Of a DNA stretch of 12,237 nt, positions 4,688-12,237 are shown in pieces (position 1 is the stretch's first letter; every line of letters starts with the position of its first letter). The stretch covers positions 1-12,237 of the forward strand of contig JAOQAA010000256.1 of assembly GCA_025963815.1 (NCBI GenBank). The letters run 5' to 3'. The notes under the pieces were generated by a model, which was not told the origin of the DNA, ran no database searches, and saw nothing but the letters and a program-made list of their open reading frames with translations. The stretch comes from Capsulimonas sp. (GTDB lineage Bacteria > Armatimonadota > Armatimonadia > Armatimonadales > Capsulimonadaceae). The position numbers and the translations under genes are program-made.

Positions 4688-6916
4688 TTATGCTTCGGCG
4701 AGCAGCTTCAGCGCGCCGCGTTTCATTCGGCGGTCGGCGGGGGTTTCGTCTTCGATGGAGCTGACCTTCGACTGGATGTCGGTGACGGTAGTCAAGCCGC
4801 GGCGGGCTTTGTCCAGGCCGTCCTCGAACATCGTCACCATGCCGTTGTCCACAGCGCAGTCGTGGATCTCCTTGGTGTCGGCGGCGCCCATGATCAGCTT
4901 TCGAATGTCACGGCCGACCGTCATCACTTCGTGTACGGCCAATCGGCCCTTCATCCCCTGGCTGTCGCAATACGCGCAGCCGACCGGCTCATAGAGATGG
5001 GCGGGGACGGACTTCTTGAAGAGCGCCGCCGTGTCGTCATCGACCGGGACTTCGCGGGCGCAGTTGGGACAGAGACGGCGGACGAGGCGCTGAGCGATCG
5101 ATCCGATCAGGGTCGAGGCGATCAAGTACTGCGGGATTCCCATGTCCAGCAGGCGGCTCACGGCGCCGGCGGCCTCGTTGCAGTGCAGCGTGCTCAGCAC
5201 CAGGTGACCGGTCAGCGACGCCCGCATGGCGATCTCCGCCGTCTCGGCGTCGCGGATCTCGCCGACCAGCACCACATCCGGGTCCTGGCGCAGGATCGCG
5301 CGCAGCTGCTTGGCGAAGGTGAGGCCCGCCCGCTCGTGGACGGCGGACTGGCTGATCCCTTCCAGCTCATACTCGATTGGGTCTTCACACGTGATGATGT
5401 TTCGGCGAACTACCGCCCCATTCTTGTCCGTGATGGATTTCAGAGCGTTCAGCGCGGCGTACAGCGTGGACGTCTTGCCGGAACCGGTCGGACCGGTGAC
5501 CAGGATCAGGCCGTGCGGCTTCTGGATGAGCGAATTGAAATCGTCGGCGTTTTTGCCTGTGAATCCGAGCTGCTCCAGGCTCAGCAGAGCGTTGGCGCGG
5601 TCCAGAATTCGCATGACCGTGCGTTCGCCATACTGCGTGGGCAGCGTGGAAACGCGCAGGTCGATCGGGCGGTTCTGAACCCGTACGGAGATACGTCCAT
5701 CGAGCGGCACGCGCCGCTCAGAGATATCCATATCCGCCATGATCTTGATTCGCGAGGTCGTGGGCGCCAGGAACTGGCGCGGGACCGTGCGGATCGGGAT
5801 CAGCTGCCCGTCGATCCGATATAAGATTTGGAAGTGCTTCTTCTGCGGCTCGATATGGATGTCCGACGCGCGCCGGCCGACGGCGTCGGCGAACAGCGTG
5901 TTGACGAACCGGATGACCGGCGCCTGATCGCTCTGACGCATGAGCTCCGCCGTATCGACCTCGTCGGTCAGCTCGTCCAGGGACATATCCGTGGCGGCCG
6001 CCTGGATCGAGTCGCTCATCTCCTCGTCGTTCGCGCCGCCGTTGACGTCGTGATACGAGCGCTCGATGGCGACCATAAGTTCAGCCTTGCTGGCGAGGAA
6101 TGGCTCGACGCGTCGCCGGGTCGTCCTCTGCACGAGGTCGATCGCCTCAATGTCCCAGGGGTTCGACATCGCCAGGCGCAGACGGCCCATGGCGGCGCCT
6201 TCGGCGTCCTGAACGGAAAGCGGAAGCATCTGATGGCGCATCGCGGTGTCGAACGGCACCAGCGCCAGCACAAACGGGTCGGGCGACTCGTGCTCGACCG
6301 CGACAAACGGCACATCCATTTGGCGGCTGCGCGCCTGCGTAATGTCCCCTTCGGTCACCCACCCGCGCTTCTTCAGGATCTCTCCCAGCCGCTCGCGGGT
6401 TTCCTTCTGATCGGCCAGCGCTTCATTGAGCTGCTGGTATGTGATAACTCCCTGGTCCACCAGGAGGTTTCCGAGGGGCGCGTGCTGCTCGCGCAGCTCT
6501 CCGCTCATATTTTCGAGCTGGGCGGTGCTGGTCTTCAGCTCCTCTTTCATCTTGAGGATTCGCTGAGCCACATCGAGCCGCGCGATCAGCTCGGCGGTGT
6601 CGATCGGCTTGACCAGGAAGTCGTCCACACCGGCGTTCAGAGCCTCGCCCCGGTCTTCGGCGTTTCCCTTGACCGTCAGCAGGATCAAGTAGACGTAGGG
6701 AGAGCCTTCGCGCGTCCGGATCTTTCGGCAGAGATCCAGTCCATCCATTTCCGGCATCATCCAGTCGGAGAGGACCAGGCGGAATGAATCCTTGGCGATC
6801 GCCTCCCAGGCCCGAACGCCGTTCGTCTCCACGGAAACCTCGTGCCCCATACGCTCCAGCGCCTTGCGCAGAACAAGGGCGGAGATAGGATCGTCTTCGG
6901 CGATAAGGATTTTCAT
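4688..6916 (-). CDS. Receiver domain fused to MshEN and PilB/GspE-type ATPase
   Basis: 742 residues. Residues 1-122 form a response-regulator receiver: acidic D8-D9, phosphoacceptor D51 (LVLSDWMMPEMDG), T81 and K103 (LVKP). A short coiled coil (about 122-143) leads into an MshEN-type domain with two 24-residue motifs, at 147-170 (L148-G149, G156, L163, Q170) and 176-199 (R176-L177-G178, G185, Q199), separated by 5 residues. The C-terminal half is a complete secretion/pilus assembly ATPase: Walker A GPTGSGKT (475-482), Asp box EDPIEYE (511-517), Walker B DVVLVGEIRD with E553, His box TGHLVLSTLH (569-578), and the zinc pairs C616/C619 and C647/C650. This class forms hexamers at the inner membrane and drives type IV pilus extension or type II secretion. 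Its ATG overlaps the kinase stop by ATGA, so translation is coupled. No other pilus genes are in the window. The first MshEN motif has Pro147 where Arg is usual. Confidence 0.9.
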   Translation of the reverse strand: MKILIAEDDPISALVLRKALERMGHEVSVETNGVRAWEAIAKDSFRLVLSDWMMPEMDGLDLCRKIRTREGSPYVYLILLTVKGNAEDRGEALNAGVDDFLVKPIDTAELIARLDVAQRILKMKEELKTSTAQLENMSGELREQHAPLGNLLVDQGVITYQQLNEALADQKETRERLGEILKKRGWVTEGDITQARSRQMDVPFVAVEHESPDPFVLALVPFDTAMRHQMLPLSVQDAEGAAMGRLRLAMSNPWDIEAIDLVQRTTRRRVEPFLASKAELMVAIERSYHDVNGGANDEEMSDSIQAAATDMSLDELTDEVDTAELMRQSDQAPVIRFVNTLFADAVGRRASDIHIEPQKKHFQILYRIDGQLIPIRTVPRQFLAPTTSRIKIMADMDISERRVPLDGRISVRVQNRPIDLRVSTLPTQYGERTVMRILDRANALLSLEQLGFTGKNADDFNSLIQKPHGLILVTGPTGSGKTSTLYAALNALKSITDKNGAVVRRNIITCEDPIEYELEGISQSAVHERAGLTFAKQLRAILRQDPDVVLVGEIRDAETAEIAMRASLTGHLVLSTLHCNEAAGAVSRLLDMGIPQYLIASTLIGSIAQRLVRRLCPNCAREVPVDDDTAALFKKSVPAHLYEPVGCAYCDSQGMKGRLAVHEVMTVGRDIRKLIMGAADTKEIHDCAVDNGMVTMFEDGLDKARRGLTTVTDIQSKVSSIEDETPADRRMKRGALKLLAEA

Positions 6917-9900
6917 GCGGCAAGCTCCTGCTCAAATTGGCCGAGCGTGCTGTCGATCGCCGCGCGCAGCCGGTCAAATTCGTGAACGGCCTTGGCGAAA
7001 TCGCCGGCGGCGTCCGCGAGTTCCTGGTTCTTTCCAGACAGCTCCAGGCGATGGCAGACCTCCGCCAGCGCCTCCGCGCCGAGCGTTCGGCAGCTGCCCT
7101 TCAGGGTATGGGCGTGGAACGAGATGTTCTTCGCATCGCCCGCCGTGACGGCGGCGCGCAGGCGATCCAGCAGATCCGGCGTCGCCTCCAGGAACATCTC
7201 CAAGACTTCACGCACCAACTCCAGATCCTCGCCGCAGCTTTCAAATAGATGGTCCGTACGCAGGACGGGCTTATCGCCGCCCACAGTTATCAATTCGGTC
7301 ATAATTTTCTCACCCCTCTTCAAAGAAATTCCGCCCCAGCGAGCCAGGGATGCATGCAATTCTTCCGGCTTGACCGGCTTTCCAATATAATCGTCCATGC
7401 CGCTGGACAGGCAGTGCTCGCGGTCGCCCTGCATCGTATGCGCGGTCATGGCGATCACGGTCAAATGCGCGCCTGTCTCCTGCTCCCGCCGGCGCAGACG
7501 GCTCACGGCTTCCAGCCCATCCATGCCCGGCATCTGGACATCCATCAGCACGATGTCGTATTCGCGGCGCGAGATGGCGCGCAGCGCTTCGGCGCCGTCG
7601 CCCACGGCGTCAGCTTGGCAGCCCCACTTTTCCAGCAGACGCAGCGCGAGCTTGCGGTTGACGGCGTTGTCCTCCGCCAGCAGAATACGCAGCCCAAGAT
7701 CTCCCATCTCGGCGGGCCGGGCCTTCGGCTCCGCCTGAGTTTGATCCAGGCGTATTAGGCTCAGACGGATCCAGAATGTGCTGCCGGAGCCCGGCTCGCT
7801 GTCCAAGCCGATCTCACCGCCCATCAGCTCAGCGAGCTGGCGGCAAATCGTCAGTCCCAGGCCCGTGCCGCCATATTTGCGCGTGATGCTGCCGTCGGCC
7901 TGCGTGAAGCTCTCGAACACAGCCGACTGACGCTCAAAAGGAATACCGATCCCGGTATCGCGCACGGAAATTTGCAGATTCACACGCGTTTCCGTGACTT
8001 GCAGCGGCGTCACCTCAATTGCGACTTCGCCGCGTTCGGTGAACTTCACCGCGTTGCTCGCCAGATTGGTCACGATCTGCCGGATCCGGCCGCCGTCGCC
8101 GCGCAGGAATCGGGGGGTCTCCGGCGGCATGGCGTACGCGATCTTCAGGCCTTTGCCCTGAGCGTGCGGCGCTATCAATCCCACCACTTCGTCCAGCATC
8201 GCGCGCAGATCGAAGTCCGCCTGCTCGATCGTCATCTTGCCGGCCTCGATCTTGCTGAAATCGAGGATATCGTTGATGATCGTCAGCAGGGCATCGCCGC
8301 TGCTGCGGATGGTCTGCGCGTAATCGTGCTGCTCCTCGGTCAGCGGCGTGTCCAGCAAGAGGCCCGTCATTCCGATCACGCCGTTCATGGGAGTGCGGAT
8401 CTCATGGCTCATATTGGCGAGGAACTCGGATTTGGCCCGGGTCGAAGCCAGCGCCTGATTGCGCGCCACGGTCAATTCATCGGTCTGAGCGCGCAGCCGG
8501 TCCGCCGTCGCCTCCAGGTCTTGGAGAGCCTGGGTCTGCCCGGCCAGAAGCGCCTGTTTTTCTTCATAGTCCGAAACGCGAACGATCGCCGCGCCCATCA
8601 GCCCCGCCATCAATTGCAGAGTCTGCAAGTCCCGCGTGTTGAAAGCGCGCGGATCGGCGGAAGACGCCTTCAGCACGCCGATTGCGTCGCGGTCCCGATG
8701 CAGTGGAACAACGATCAAGGAGCGGATATTCATTTTACGGCAGGCTTCGGCGTTCACCCGCGGATCGGTCATGGCGTCATCGCACCAGAGCGCACGATCC
8801 TCGCGAACACATCTTCCGGACAGACTGTCTCCCATATTCAAGCGCAGCCCGACATTGTTCGCGATCGCGCCGCACGCGGCGCGGTAAACCAATTCGTCTC
8901 CCTCGACTAATTCGACCACGGCGCCGTGCGCCCTTGTCAGATCCATGGTCCGCGCCGCAATCAAATTGAGAATGCCGTCCAGCTCGGAGTCCGCCGTCGC
9001 GATCTCATACTGCGTCTCGATCACTGACGCCGAACGCTCGGCGTCATCGTTCAGCGCCAGTTCGACGCGCCGGCGCTCCGCGATCTCCTCGTGCAGCTCA
9101 TGATTGATCGCCGCAAGCTCCACCGTGCGGTCATGCACGCGCAGCTCCAGCTCGTCGTGCGTTCGGAGCAGCTTTTCCTCCGACTTCTTGTAATCGTCGA
9201 TATCGGTGCAGGTGCCAACCCAGTAGAGGATTGCGCCGTCTTCTCCCCGGAACGGATAAGCGCGCGTCAGGTGCCAGCGATACTGTCCGTCCGAAGCTCG
9301 CTTTAGGCGGACTTCAGTATCGTAAGCGTCTCCGGTTCGAATACAGCGCAGCCAGTATTCCATGCAATTTTCGGCGTCGTCGGCATGCAGCGTCAGCCCC
9401 CAGCCCCATTCCTTAGTTTCTTCGAACGTCATGCCGCTGTAGTCGTACCAGCGCTGGCTAAAGTAGTCAAGCGGCCCCTCAGGAGTGGCGGTCCACACGA
9501 TTTGTGGCATCATGTCCGCCAGAAAACGATATTGGGTCTCACGCCCTTGGAGTTCCGTGTAAAGATTTTGCAGATCGCGCGTACGCTCGTCGACCCGCGT
9601 CTCCAATTCCAGGTTTTTGTATTCCAAAACAATGTTGTAGTCCTGGATCTGCTGCGCCTGGAGAGTGATTTGCTCCTCGGCTTGACGCCGGTCGGTGATA
9701 TCACGGATCGTTGTCACCCGCATGCGGCGCCCGCGATACTGGATCATTCTCCCACGCAGCTCGGCGTCGAAGGTAGAGCCGTCCTTGCGGAGCATCCGCG
9801 CTTCATACGGGCGCTCGTCGCCGGCGTGGATTTTACTCGCCACCAGATCCCGGTCTTCCGGCGCAATCAGATCGAACCCGGAACGGCCGACAAATTCCAC

Positions 9901-10128
9901 TCGCTTATAGCCGACAATTTTGACGAAGTGACAGTTGACATCGACAATCCGCCCCTGGTCGCTGATCACCATCGCGTCCTGCGAGGCGTCCGAAAACGTC
10001 CGGAAACGCGCCAGATCCAACGCGCCCGACAGAGCCTTCCCAACCAGGCGTGAGGCTTCAGAACGCCGGGGATGGCGCGCTCTGCATAAAGTCCGTCGAT
10101 GTTTCTCAAACTGGTTCATAACGTCCAT
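6913..10128 (-). CDS. Cytoplasmic hybrid histidine kinase with receiver and HPt
   Basis: 1071 residues from the ATG at 10128. Domains in order: PAS with PAC (about 44-146), coiled coil, PAS (198-314), coiled coil, GAF (369-516), a second helical linker, HisKA with phosphorylated H575 (NMSHEIRTPMNG), HATPase with N692 and G boxes DTGIGI (724-729) and GGTGLGL (753-759), a receiver with D863 (LMDVQMPGMDG) and K917, and a C-terminal HPt with H1007 (AHTLKGSCRTLGA). I see no transmembrane segment or signal, so it should sense a cytoplasmic cue, possibly redox, light or a small ligand through PAS/GAF. It can autophosphorylate and pass phosphate through its own receiver and HPt to an external receiver, most likely the one on the ATPase encoded by the overlapping next gene. 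The start is uncertain: ATG 10119 and in-frame GTG 10245 are alternatives, and none has a good ribosome binding site. The longer form would run through the inverted repeat at 10139-10164. Confidence 0.9.
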   Translation of the reverse strand: MDVMNQFEKHRRTLCRARHPRRSEASRLVGKALSGALDLARFRTFSDASQDAMVISDQGRIVDVNCHFVKIVGYKRVEFVGRSGFDLIAPEDRDLVASKIHAGDERPYEARMLRKDGSTFDAELRGRMIQYRGRRMRVTTIRDITDRRQAEEQITLQAQQIQDYNIVLEYKNLELETRVDERTRDLQNLYTELQGRETQYRFLADMMPQIVWTATPEGPLDYFSQRWYDYSGMTFEETKEWGWGLTLHADDAENCMEYWLRCIRTGDAYDTEVRLKRASDGQYRWHLTRAYPFRGEDGAILYWVGTCTDIDDYKKSEEKLLRTHDELELRVHDRTVELAAINHELHEEIAERRRVELALNDDAERSASVIETQYEIATADSELDGILNLIAARTMDLTRAHGAVVELVEGDELVYRAACGAIANNVGLRLNMGDSLSGRCVREDRALWCDDAMTDPRVNAEACRKMNIRSLIVVPLHRDRDAIGVLKASSADPRAFNTRDLQTLQLMAGLMGAAIVRVSDYEEKQALLAGQTQALQDLEATADRLRAQTDELTVARNQALASTRAKSEFLANMSHEIRTPMNGVIGMTGLLLDTPLTEEQHDYAQTIRSSGDALLTIINDILDFSKIEAGKMTIEQADFDLRAMLDEVVGLIAPHAQGKGLKIAYAMPPETPRFLRGDGGRIRQIVTNLASNAVKFTERGEVAIEVTPLQVTETRVNLQISVRDTGIGIPFERQSAVFESFTQADGSITRKYGGTGLGLTICRQLAELMGGEIGLDSEPGSGSTFWIRLSLIRLDQTQAEPKARPAEMGDLGLRILLAEDNAVNRKLALRLLEKWGCQADAVGDGAEALRAISRREYDIVLMDVQMPGMDGLEAVSRLRRREQETGAHLTVIAMTAHTMQGDREHCLSSGMDDYIGKPVKPEELHASLARWGGISLKRGEKIMTELITVGGDKPVLRTDHLFESCGEDLELVREVLEMFLEATPDLLDRLRAAVTAGDAKNISFHAHTLKGSCRTLGAEALAEVCHRLELSGKNQELADAAGDFAKAVHEFDRLRAAIDSTLGQFEQELAA

Positions 10129-10138
10129 GACTGGCGAT

Positions 10139-10164
10139 GCGGCGCAGAAAATATTCTGGGCCGC
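10139..10164. promoter_or_regulatory. Inverted repeat just upstream of the kinase start
   Basis: GCGGC-G-CAGAA (10139-10149), loop AATA, then TTCTG-G-GCCGC (10154-10164): two 5-base stems with one G/G mismatch between them. It lies 10 bases upstream of the kinase ATG at 10128, in the leader of that transcript, and could be an operator or an RNA stem. Its AGAA-AATA-TTCT core resembles the repeat at 1171-1186. Confidence 0.4.
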
Positions 10165-10261
10165 GTCTTTACCTGTGATTATTGTCGGCGTTTTGAGGAA
10201 AAAACTCCAGCCAGATTCACAGTGACTGTCGTGACGGGGGAGCACGAAGCGCAGGCGTTTT

Positions 10262-10290
10262 TTGGATTAGGGACGCGCTTCAGGTATACT
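10262..10290 (+). promoter_or_regulatory. Putative promoter of aspS
   Basis: TTGGAT (10262-10267) and TATACT (10285-10290) are 17 bases apart. The -10 matches the consensus at 5 of 6 positions and the -35 at 3 of 6. Transcription would start near 10297, giving a leader of about 39 bases to the GTG at 10336. The ribosome binding site in that leader is a very strong GGAGGAGG at 10321-10328. I see no T-box-like structure in so short a leader. Confidence 0.55.
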
Positions 10291-10335
10291 AGAGCGATAT
10301 TTGCACGACCAATGGCGGGCGGAGGAGGATGGGTA

Positions 10336-12150
10336 GTGGCGTTTTCAAAACGGACAGTGTCATGCGGCGAAGTGTCGGAAGAACAGGTGGGCCAAGTCGT
10401 CACCGTGAACGGCTGGGTGAACCGCAATCGCGATCAAGGCGGCATCGCGTTTCTGGACGTGCGTGACCGGACGGGGATCGTTCAAGTGACGGTAGACGGC
10501 AGCCAAGCGGCGGACGCCCTGGCCGTCGCGGAGAAGCTGCGCTCGGAGTTTTGCGTCAGCATTACCGGCCCCGTGCGGCTCCGCCCGGAAGGGACGGAAA
10601 ACGCCAATCTGAAAACGGGTACGGTGGAGGTCGTCGCACAGACGATCGAGCTGCTAAACCCGTCCAAGACGCCGCCGTTCCCGATCTCCGAGGACAAAGA
10701 GGGCAAGGAAGTCGATGAGATGGTGCGCCTGAAGTACCGGTATCTCGACCTGCGCCGCCCGAAGATGTACGAGAAGATGCGCCTGCGCCACGACGTGATT
10801 CGCACGATCCGCGAGTTCATGTACGGCCGCGACTTCATCGAAGTCGAAACGCCGATCATGACCAAGTCGTCGCCCGAAGGCGCGCGCGACTACTTAGTGC
10901 CTTATCGCCTTGAGCCGGGCCTGTTCTACGCCCTGCCCCAGGCGCCGCAGCAGTTCAAGCAGCTTCTCATGGTCGCGGGTTTCGAGCGCTACTTCCAGAT
11001 CGCGAAGTGTTTCCGAGACGAAGCCCAGCGCGCCGACCGTCAGCCCGAATTTACTCAGCTTGATTTAGAAATGTCGTACGTTACTCAGGACGACATCTTG
11101 GAGCTGATCGAATCGCTGATGATCCATATCGTCGAGACGAACTCGACGAAGACGATCACCAAGCCCTTCACGCGCCTGACTTATGATGAGGCGATTGCGC
11201 GTTACGGCTCGGACAAGCCCGACCTGCGCTACGGTCTGGAGCTGAAAGACTGCGCCGAAGTCCTCAAAGATTCCGAATTTGTTGTCTTTCGGGGCGCCTT
11301 AGATAGTGGCGGCCAGGTCAAGCTCATTCTTTACCCAGGCGGCGCATCGCTTTCGCGCAAGGAGATCGACGATCTCACGCAGCTTGCCAAGGACTTCGGC
11401 GCCAAGGGCCTTGCCTATCTGATGGTGACGGAAGAGGGAGTGAAGTCCCCCATCGCCAAGTTCTTGAAGCAGGAAGAGATCGACGAACTGCTCGCGCTCG
11501 CCGAAGCCAAGCCCGGAGACATGGTCGCCTTCTCGGCGGACAAGCCCGCTGTGGTCGCGAAGGTCCTGGACCGCCTGCGCCGCGAGATCGCCGCGCGCAA
11601 GGGCCTTGCGGACAAGAACACGCTCGCCTTCGGCTGGGTCACCGACTTCCCGGTCTTCGATTGGGATGAGGATGAGAAGAAGTGGACCTTCGCGCACAAC
11701 CCGTTCGCGATGCCGCACGAAGAGCATCTGGACTTGCTGGAGAGCGATCCCGCCATCTGCCGCGCCTACTGCTATGACTTGGTCTGCAACGGCCAGGAGT
11801 CGGCGTCAGGCTCGATCCGTATCCACAAGCGCGACATCCAGGAGCGCATCTTCAAGATGCTGGGCAACACCGACGAGCAGATCACCGCGAAGTTCGGCCA
11901 CATGCTCGACGCCTTCGACTTCGGCGCCCCGCCCCACGGCGGCATCGCCCCCGGCCTGGACCGCCTGATCACGCTGCTCACCGACGACGACAGCATCCGC
12001 GAAGTCATCGCCTTCCCGAAGGCCGGCGGCGGCTACGATCCGATGATGGACGCCCCGTCCGAAGTCGAGGAAAAAGCGCTGCGCGAACTGGGCCTGACAA
12101 TCAAGCGGCCACCGAAGAAGGAAGATAAGAAGGACGAAAAGGCGGGGTAA
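10336..12150 (+). CDS. aspS: Aspartyl-tRNA synthetase
   Basis: 604 residues, the usual size for a bacterial AspRS. It charges tRNA-Asp with aspartate using ATP in the cytoplasm. The GTG at 10336 is chosen because GGAGGAGG lies 7 bases upstream and the protein then starts at the expected N-terminus; the frame stays open further upstream without a ribosome binding site. An N-terminal OB-fold anticodon-binding domain (about 1-105; VTVNGWVNRNRDQGG) is followed by class II motif 1 (FIEVETPIMTKSSPEGARD, 167-185), motif 2 (CFRDEAQRADRQPEF, 225-239), the bacterial GAD insertion (about 290-410) and motif 3 (GGIAPGLDRL, 535-544). A Lys/Glu/Asp-rich tail (PPKKEDKKDEK) follows the catalytic core. The active-site loop reads NGQESASGSIRIH, where many bacteria have a Gly-rich version. 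Whether it is discriminating or also charges tRNA-Asn cannot be told from this window. It is transcribed away from the kinase operon. Confidence 0.97.
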   Translation: MAFSKRTVSCGEVSEEQVGQVVTVNGWVNRNRDQGGIAFLDVRDRTGIVQVTVDGSQAADALAVAEKLRSEFCVSITGPVRLRPEGTENANLKTGTVEVVAQTIELLNPSKTPPFPISEDKEGKEVDEMVRLKYRYLDLRRPKMYEKMRLRHDVIRTIREFMYGRDFIEVETPIMTKSSPEGARDYLVPYRLEPGLFYALPQAPQQFKQLLMVAGFERYFQIAKCFRDEAQRADRQPEFTQLDLEMSYVTQDDILELIESLMIHIVETNSTKTITKPFTRLTYDEAIARYGSDKPDLRYGLELKDCAEVLKDSEFVVFRGALDSGGQVKLILYPGGASLSRKEIDDLTQLAKDFGAKGLAYLMVTEEGVKSPIAKFLKQEEIDELLALAEAKPGDMVAFSADKPAVVAKVLDRLRREIAARKGLADKNTLAFGWVTDFPVFDWDEDEKKWTFAHNPFAMPHEEHLDLLESDPAICRAYCYDLVCNGQESASGSIRIHKRDIQERIFKMLGNTDEQITAKFGHMLDAFDFGAPPHGGIAPGLDRLITLLTDDDSIREVIAFPKAGGGYDPMMDAPSEVEEKALRELGLTIKRPPKKEDKKDEKAG

Positions 12151-12193
12151 TATCTGCCTATTCATTGGGCGGCGCCGGAAACGGCCCTCACCC

Positions 12194-12232
12194 CGCGCTG
12201 CGCGCGACCCTCTCCCAATTCTGGGAGAGGGT
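12194..12232. repeat. Palindromic elements after aspS, REP-like and possible terminator
   Basis: CGCGC-T-GCGCG (12194-12204) is followed by a perfect 11-base stem, ACCCTCTCCCA (12207-12217) with TGGGAGAGGGT (12222-12232), around the loop ATTC. The order CCCTCACCCC, then CCCTCTCCC, then GGGAGAGGG is typical of dispersed intergenic palindromes seen in many GC-rich genomes. With the stem followed by TTGATT it could also end the aspS transcript. The window stops 5 bases later. Confidence 0.55.
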
Positions 12233-12237
12233 TGATT

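Noticed and set aside
4652..5824. Long plus-strand frame of 390 codons
   Set aside because: It lies antisense to the ATPase half of the receiver-ATPase gene, whose Walker, Asp, His and zinc motifs are unmistakable. The antisense product shows no family features; such frames are common opposite GC-rich genes.
5828..10053. Several plus-strand frames of 200-320 codons (5828-6787, 7972-8910, 9385-10053)
   Set aside because: All are antisense to the receiver-ATPase or the hybrid kinase and have no recognisable domains.
10099..10335. N-terminal extension of aspS
   Set aside because: The extension overlaps the kinase start, contains the aspS promoter and has no ribosome binding site. GTG 10336 with GGAGGAGG fits much better.

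Overview
This is a 12.2 kb bacterial chromosomal window. The large genes are GC-rich with strongly GC-biased third codon positions. The lineage cannot be fixed from the sequence. The soluble multi-PAS/GAF hybrid kinase, the lipoprotein and the actinobacterial-style small proteins would suit a soil phylum such as Armatimonadota or Actinobacteriota, but this is a guess. No rRNA, tRNA, CRISPR array, transposase or integrase was found.

Layout. (1) Positions 1-2000 hold small, mostly unrecognised plus-strand genes: the end of a truncated gene, two small hypothetical genes, a visibly AT-rich 164-residue DUF6714-like gene, a zinc-ribbon/coiled-coil protein, a 72-residue protein and a possible 38-residue membrane protein. 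Between them lie a rho-independent terminator carrying paired palindromes and a promoter overlapped by a perfect inverted repeat. The size, variety and base composition suggest an accessory region. (2) Positions 2083-4668 hold a secreted lipoprotein of unknown function, a convergent nucleotidyltransferase-fold protein, and a DUF5984-like gene divergent from the latter. Strong hairpins mark both convergent ends. (3) Positions 4688-10128, minus strand, hold a two-gene operon with an ATGA overlap. The first gene is a cytoplasmic hybrid histidine kinase (PAS-PAS-GAF-HisKA-HATPase-REC-HPt). The second fuses a receiver domain to an MshEN-like domain and a complete PilB/GspE-type ATPase. (4) Positions 10262-12150, plus strand, hold aspS with its own promoter and a strong ribosome binding site, followed by palindromic repeats at the window edge.

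How the genes work together. The kinase and the receiver-ATPase supply every step of a phosphorelay: His to Asp to HPt His to the Asp on the ATPase. The relay would act directly on a type IV pilus or type II secretion motor instead of on transcription. The ATPase also carries two 24-residue MshEN motifs with the 5-residue spacing known for c-di-GMP binding, so the motor may read phosphorylation and c-di-GMP on one polypeptide. This is the most interesting system in the window. Function is inferred from domains and motifs only.
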